From Stagnihabitans sp043721775 (GTDB lineage: Bacteria; Pseudomonadota; Alphaproteobacteria; Rhodobacterales; Rhodobacteraceae), in NCBI GenBank assembly GCA_043721775.1, contig JAYSQA010000209.1, positions 1 through 6,374 on the forward strand: a stretch of DNA of 6,374 bases, read 5' to 3'. Made by a program: the position numbers and the translations under genes. A model generated the notes under the pieces. It was given only the letters and a program-made list of their open reading frames with translations. It was not told the origin of the DNA and made no database searches. Below are positions 6,044-6,374 of this stretch, piece after piece. Within the stretch, counting starts at the first letter, position 1, and the number at the start of each line of letters is the position of its first letter.

Positions 6044-6374
6044 ATGGCCACCGTCACGATCAAGAATGTCTGGAAATACTACGGCCAAACTCCGGCGGTC
6101 AAGGATCTGAACCTGACCTGCCCGGACGGCAGTTTCGTGTCGATCCTCGGCCCGTCGGGCTGCGGCAAGTCATCGACGATGCGGATGCTGGCGGGGCTGG
6201 AACACATCAGCGCGGGCGACATCATGTTTGACGACGTCCGCATCAACGATCTTGCCCCCAAAGACCGCGATGTCGCGATGGTGTTCGAGAATTACGCGCT
6301 GTATCCGCACAAGACGGTTTTTGAGAACATCGCCAACCCGCTTCGGCTGCGCAAAGCGACCGAGGCGACGATCA
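6044..6374 (+). CDS. ABC transporter ATP-binding protein, UgpC/MalK-like, 3' truncated by window
   Basis: The first 110 residues of the ATPase that powers the importer; the rest lies beyond the window edge. ATG 6044 follows AGGGAG (6032-6037) by 6 bases. Tyr12/Tyr13 mark the A-loop aromatic that stacks on adenine. The Walker A motif GPSGCGKS is at 36-43, followed by STMRMLAGLE, typical of the MalK/UgpC (CUT1) group. The Q-loop reads MVFENYALYPH (79-89), so Glu82 stands where most members have Gln (VFQ). That residue normally coordinates Mg2+ and the attacking water and links to the permease EAA loops. The signature LSGGQ, Walker B, H-loop and the C-terminal regulatory OB/TOBE domain are not visible. 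It probably works as a homodimer with the two permeases upstream. Confidence 0.95.
   Translation, partial: MATVTIKNVWKYYGQTPAVKDLNLTCPDGSFVSILGPSGCGKSSTMRMLAGLEHISAGDIMFDDVRINDLAPKDRDVAMVFENYALYPHKTVFENIANPLRLRKATEATI

Noticed and set aside
1..6374. CRISPR array, tRNA/rRNA genes, insertion sequences
   Set aside because: I saw no regularly spaced repeats, no cloverleaf or rRNA-like segments, and no transposase or terminal inverted repeats.

Overview
The window looks like a GC-rich proteobacterial chromosome, most likely an alphaproteobacterium of the Rhodobacterales type. This rests on gene style only: strong G/C third positions, GGAGG-type ribosome sites, and a Tat-exported binding protein next to MalF/MalG-like permeases. 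No marker gene fixes the taxon. All genes point the same way (+ strand).

Layout: (1) 1-205 is a leader with no convincing gene. It may hold the last codons of an upstream gene and carries a small inverted repeat before the first gene. (2) 206-2005 encodes a 599-residue fusion of an N-terminal NTF2/SnoaL-like domain to a two-dinucleotide-domain flavin monooxygenase-like oxidoreductase. (3) 2006-2478 is a 473-base non-coding stretch. It has a GC-rich hairpin just after the oxidoreductase gene, an unusual cluster of TGTGA words (three of them TGTGATG), an AT-rich probable promoter with a 10-base perfect palindrome, and a purine-rich leader with three Shine-Dalgarno-like blocks. (4) 2479-6374 (running off the end) is a carbohydrate-type (CUT1, MalEFGK-like) ABC importer: Tat-exported solute-binding protein, permease 1, permease 2 and the start of the ATPase. 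A strong 13-pair hairpin separates the binding-protein gene from the permeases, and a 12-base palindrome lies just before the ATPase ribosome site.

How they may work together: the importer takes up an organic solute, powered by the ATPase. Its substrate cannot be read from sequence; sugars, polyols and glycerol-phosphate-type compounds are usual for the family. The upstream oxidoreductase is in the same orientation but separated by a likely promoter region, so it is a neighbour that may oxidise the imported compound or a product of it, not a proven operon partner. The most unusual points are the Glu in place of the Q-loop Gln in the ATPase, the NTF2-oxidoreductase fusion with a His at the end of its monooxygenase fingerprint, and the repeated TGTGATG words in the intergenic region. 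Nothing here clearly amounts to a wholly new system.
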